Below, piece by piece: positions 14,488 to 15,389 of a DNA stretch of 15,389 bases. Positions within the stretch are counted from its first letter, which is position 1, and the number at the start of each line of letters is the position of its first letter. The notes beneath the pieces are model-generated. The model made no database searches and had not been told where the DNA came from. It saw only the letters and a program-made list of their open reading frames with translations. Made by a program: the position numbers and the translations under genes. The stretch covers positions 1 to 15,389 of the forward strand of contig CAMCFL010000017.1 in NCBI GenBank assembly GCA_945873715.1, read 5' to 3'. Source of the DNA: Akkermansia muciniphila (GTDB taxonomy: Bacteria > Verrucomicrobiota > Verrucomicrobiia > Limisphaerales > UBA9464).

Positions 14488-14787
14488 CTAATCCGAAAGA
14501 ATGCGATCCAGCTCTGGCTTTAATGCCATGCGACCCATCGTGCAGGTAACTGTGCCTCCCACAAAACCAGCTAGTGCACCAGCAACCCAACCGGGTATTG
14601 CTCCGACGACAGGAATCATAACGGAGCCTGCTCCGGCCAATCCAACGGCTCCGACTCCAGCAAGCGGAATGCCTCCTTGCGCCGCACAAATCTTCGCTAC
14701 TTTCAAGAGATATTCCAAATCCGAGTAAGAATAGCCAATGATGCCATTCCGCATGAGCTGATATCTGAGGGTCTCGATTTCGTTCAT
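14488..14787 (-). CDS. Small glycine-zipper hydrophobic protein, candidate integron cassette gene
   Basis: 99 residues, not assigned to a family. The N-terminal 35 residues are helical and charged (MNEIETLRYQ..SDLEYLLKVA). Residues 36-85 are a Gly/Ala/Val-rich membrane-active-looking stretch with repeated small-xxx-small spacing (GGIPLAGVGAVGLAGAGS, then GWVAGALAGFVGG). The end is polar (KPELDRILSD). Glycine zippers like this occur in membrane-inserting toxins, bacteriocins and membrane anchors; none can be chosen from sequence alone. The start at ATG 14787 is preferred because the longer frame to 14988 runs backwards through the integrase remnant. No Shine-Dalgarno is visible. Base composition is clearly more AT-rich than in flanking genes. 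It lies between an integron-like core site and an attC-like half site and points away from the integrase remnant. Confidence 0.6.
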   Translation of the reverse strand: MNEIETLRYQLMRNGIIGYSYSDLEYLLKVAKICAAQGGIPLAGVGAVGLAGAGSVMIPVVGAIPGWVAGALAGFVGGTVTCTMGRMALKPELDRILSD

Positions 14788-14845
14788 GGAAGTGTTCGAG
14801 CATTCTCTGGACGCAGGAGCCTCATGGCAAGAAGTGAAGAACTTC

Positions 14846-14861
14846 GCCCAACAGGTTGGGT
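14846..14861 (-). other. attI-like recombination core site (GTTGGGC with inverse core)
   Basis: On the minus strand, ACCCAAC (14861-14855) is followed by a two-base gap and GTTGGGC (14852-14846). The second matches the integron crossover core GTTRRRY exactly and the first matches the inverse core RYYYAAC. Its location between the integrase remnant and a gene reading away from it is where attI belongs. Short motifs can arise by chance, so position is the main support. Confidence 0.4.
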
Positions 14862-14975
14862 ACAGCAGCCCGTTTCCCGAGTTTTGCCTGACTGGCTGGG
14901 CGTAGCACGACTGGCGACGCTGGCAAGCTGCAATCCGGGGAGGATCCCCGGCGGCGTGGCCGACGTCGTCTCGAC

Positions 14976-15276
14976 GGGTTCCGACCAAACCCCCAGCTCC
15001 GACTTCGGGATCAGCGTCAGGAAGTGATGCGGTTCCACCACTTCTCCTAGCGAACCGAGCAGACGTACATCCACTGGATCCGCCGTTACATCGTCTTCTA
15101 CGGGAAGCGCCATCCGCGGGAGATGGGGAAGGAGGAGATCAACGGTTTCCTGTCCCATCTGGCGGTCGACGGGCAGGGGACTGCCTCCACCCAGAATCAG
15201 GCGCTCCATGCGCTCCTGTTCCTCTATCAGGACGTGCTGGGGACGGATCCGGGGTGGATCCAAAAAAGCACACGGC
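14976..15276 (+). pseudogene. Integron-type tyrosine recombinase remnant, N-terminal (SAM-like) domain only
   Basis: Recognisable integron integrase (IntI-like) N-terminal core-binding domain. GFRPNPQLRLRDQRQEVMRF reads up to FHHFS, then an in-frame TAG at 15048-15050. The same frame continues RTEQTYIHWIRRYIVFYGKR, HPREMGKEEINGFLSHLAV and STQNQALHALLFLYQDVLG (ending about 15240). These match the RTExxYxxWIRRFIxFHGKRHPxEMG and ASTQNQALxALLFLYxxVLG segments typical of the family. After GWIQ (about 15261) similarity stops, and the frame ends at 15350 without any catalytic Arg-His-Arg-Tyr domain. No ATG, GTG or TTG exists upstream of the stop except GTG-ATG at 15024, and TGA at 14889 closes the frame. 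The gene is therefore dead: nonsense mutation, lost start and lost C-terminal two thirds. In function it would have recombined cassettes at attI. Confidence 0.75.
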
Positions 15277-15342
15277 AGTCCCAGCCGGATCGGCCAGAAC
15301 TGCCACGTGCTCGCAGACAGCGGGAGGACTTCCCGAAGCGCC

Positions 15343-15389
15343 TTACTTGAGGACGGCCTGATGGAACTCGTACCAGTCGTCGAGGTTGT
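15343..15389 (-). CDS. C-terminal end of an unidentified gene (cut by right edge)
   Basis: The minus strand reads NLDDWYEFHQAVLK followed by TAA (15345-15343). The aromatic-rich, low-arginine composition looks like genuine coding rather than a shadow frame, and it begins just where the integrase remnant ends. Only 14 residues are visible, so neither family nor reality can be confirmed. Confidence 0.3.
   Translation of the reverse strand, partial: NLDDWYEFHQAVLK

Noticed and set aside
14488..14988. Longer 166-residue version of the glycine-rich protein
   Set aside because: The extra 67 residues are read backwards through the attI-like site and integrase remnant and are Arg/Cys-rich with no coding character.
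15123..15350. Stand-alone 75-residue gene starting MGKEEINGF
   Set aside because: The family sequence continues upstream of this ATG in the same frame, so this is a piece of the integrase pseudogene.
1..15389. tRNA, rRNA or known riboswitch
   Set aside because: I saw no T-arm GTTCGAnTC with acceptor pairing, no rRNA-like segment, and no convincing lysine or other riboswitch core in front of lysA.

Overview
The window is GC-rich, densely coded bacterial chromosome. A TIGR03790 protein and a PEP-CTERM protein lie close together, the order is tyrA-aroA-cmk, and there is a glycine/cysteine-tailed TIGR04222-type membrane protein. Together these suggest a Verrucomicrobiota-like organism (Pedosphaera/Limisphaerales type). 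That placement is inference from gene content; there is no rRNA or other marker here.

Layout, left to right. (1) 1-2535, minus strand: a two-gene RND efflux operon, adaptor lipoprotein followed by permease; the permease runs off the left edge. (2) 2790-7410, plus strand: tyrA (prephenate dehydrogenase), aroA (EPSP synthase), cmk (cytidylate kinase) and a secreted TIGR03790 protein, tightly packed or overlapping. (3) 7425-8075, minus: a nitroreductase. (4) 8357-8869, plus: a CHRD-domain protein with signal peptide and PEP-CTERM anchor, followed by a strong UUCG-loop terminator. (5) 8942-9364, minus: a DUF309 protein. (6) 9570-10475, plus: ispA-type farnesyl diphosphate synthase. (7) 10482-11993, minus: a 503-residue membrane protein with an N-terminal WHLHL motif and a Gly/Cys tail. 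(8) 12168-13466, minus: lysA. (9) 13692-14387, plus: an orphan ParA/MinD-like ATPase. (10) 14404-15276: what looks like a decayed chromosomal integron, consisting of a truncated integrase remnant (+), a GTTGGGC core site, a divergently transcribed 99-residue glycine-rich gene (-) and a half or degenerate attC-like site. (11) 15343-15389, minus: probably the last 14 codons of another gene.

The most interesting signal is a family of about 110-bp structured palindromic repeats. There are four copies (2602-2717, 8145-8252, 9394-9503, 13534-13620). Each sits in a gap between divergently transcribed housekeeping or accessory genes, and none is in a convergent or co-directional gap. When the copies are oriented by their internal CCCGCTG/CAGCGGG hairpin, that end lies 66-69 bp from the start codon of the gene it faces in all four cases (efflux adaptor, nitroreductase, ispA, lysA). 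This suggests a position-specific regulatory or targeting role rather than random scatter.

The genes are mostly unlinked core metabolism: aromatic amino acids, dCMP/CMP phosphorylation, isoprenoids and lysine/peptidoglycan precursors. Two gene products (TIGR03790 and PEP-CTERM) belong to the exosortase-associated envelope system.
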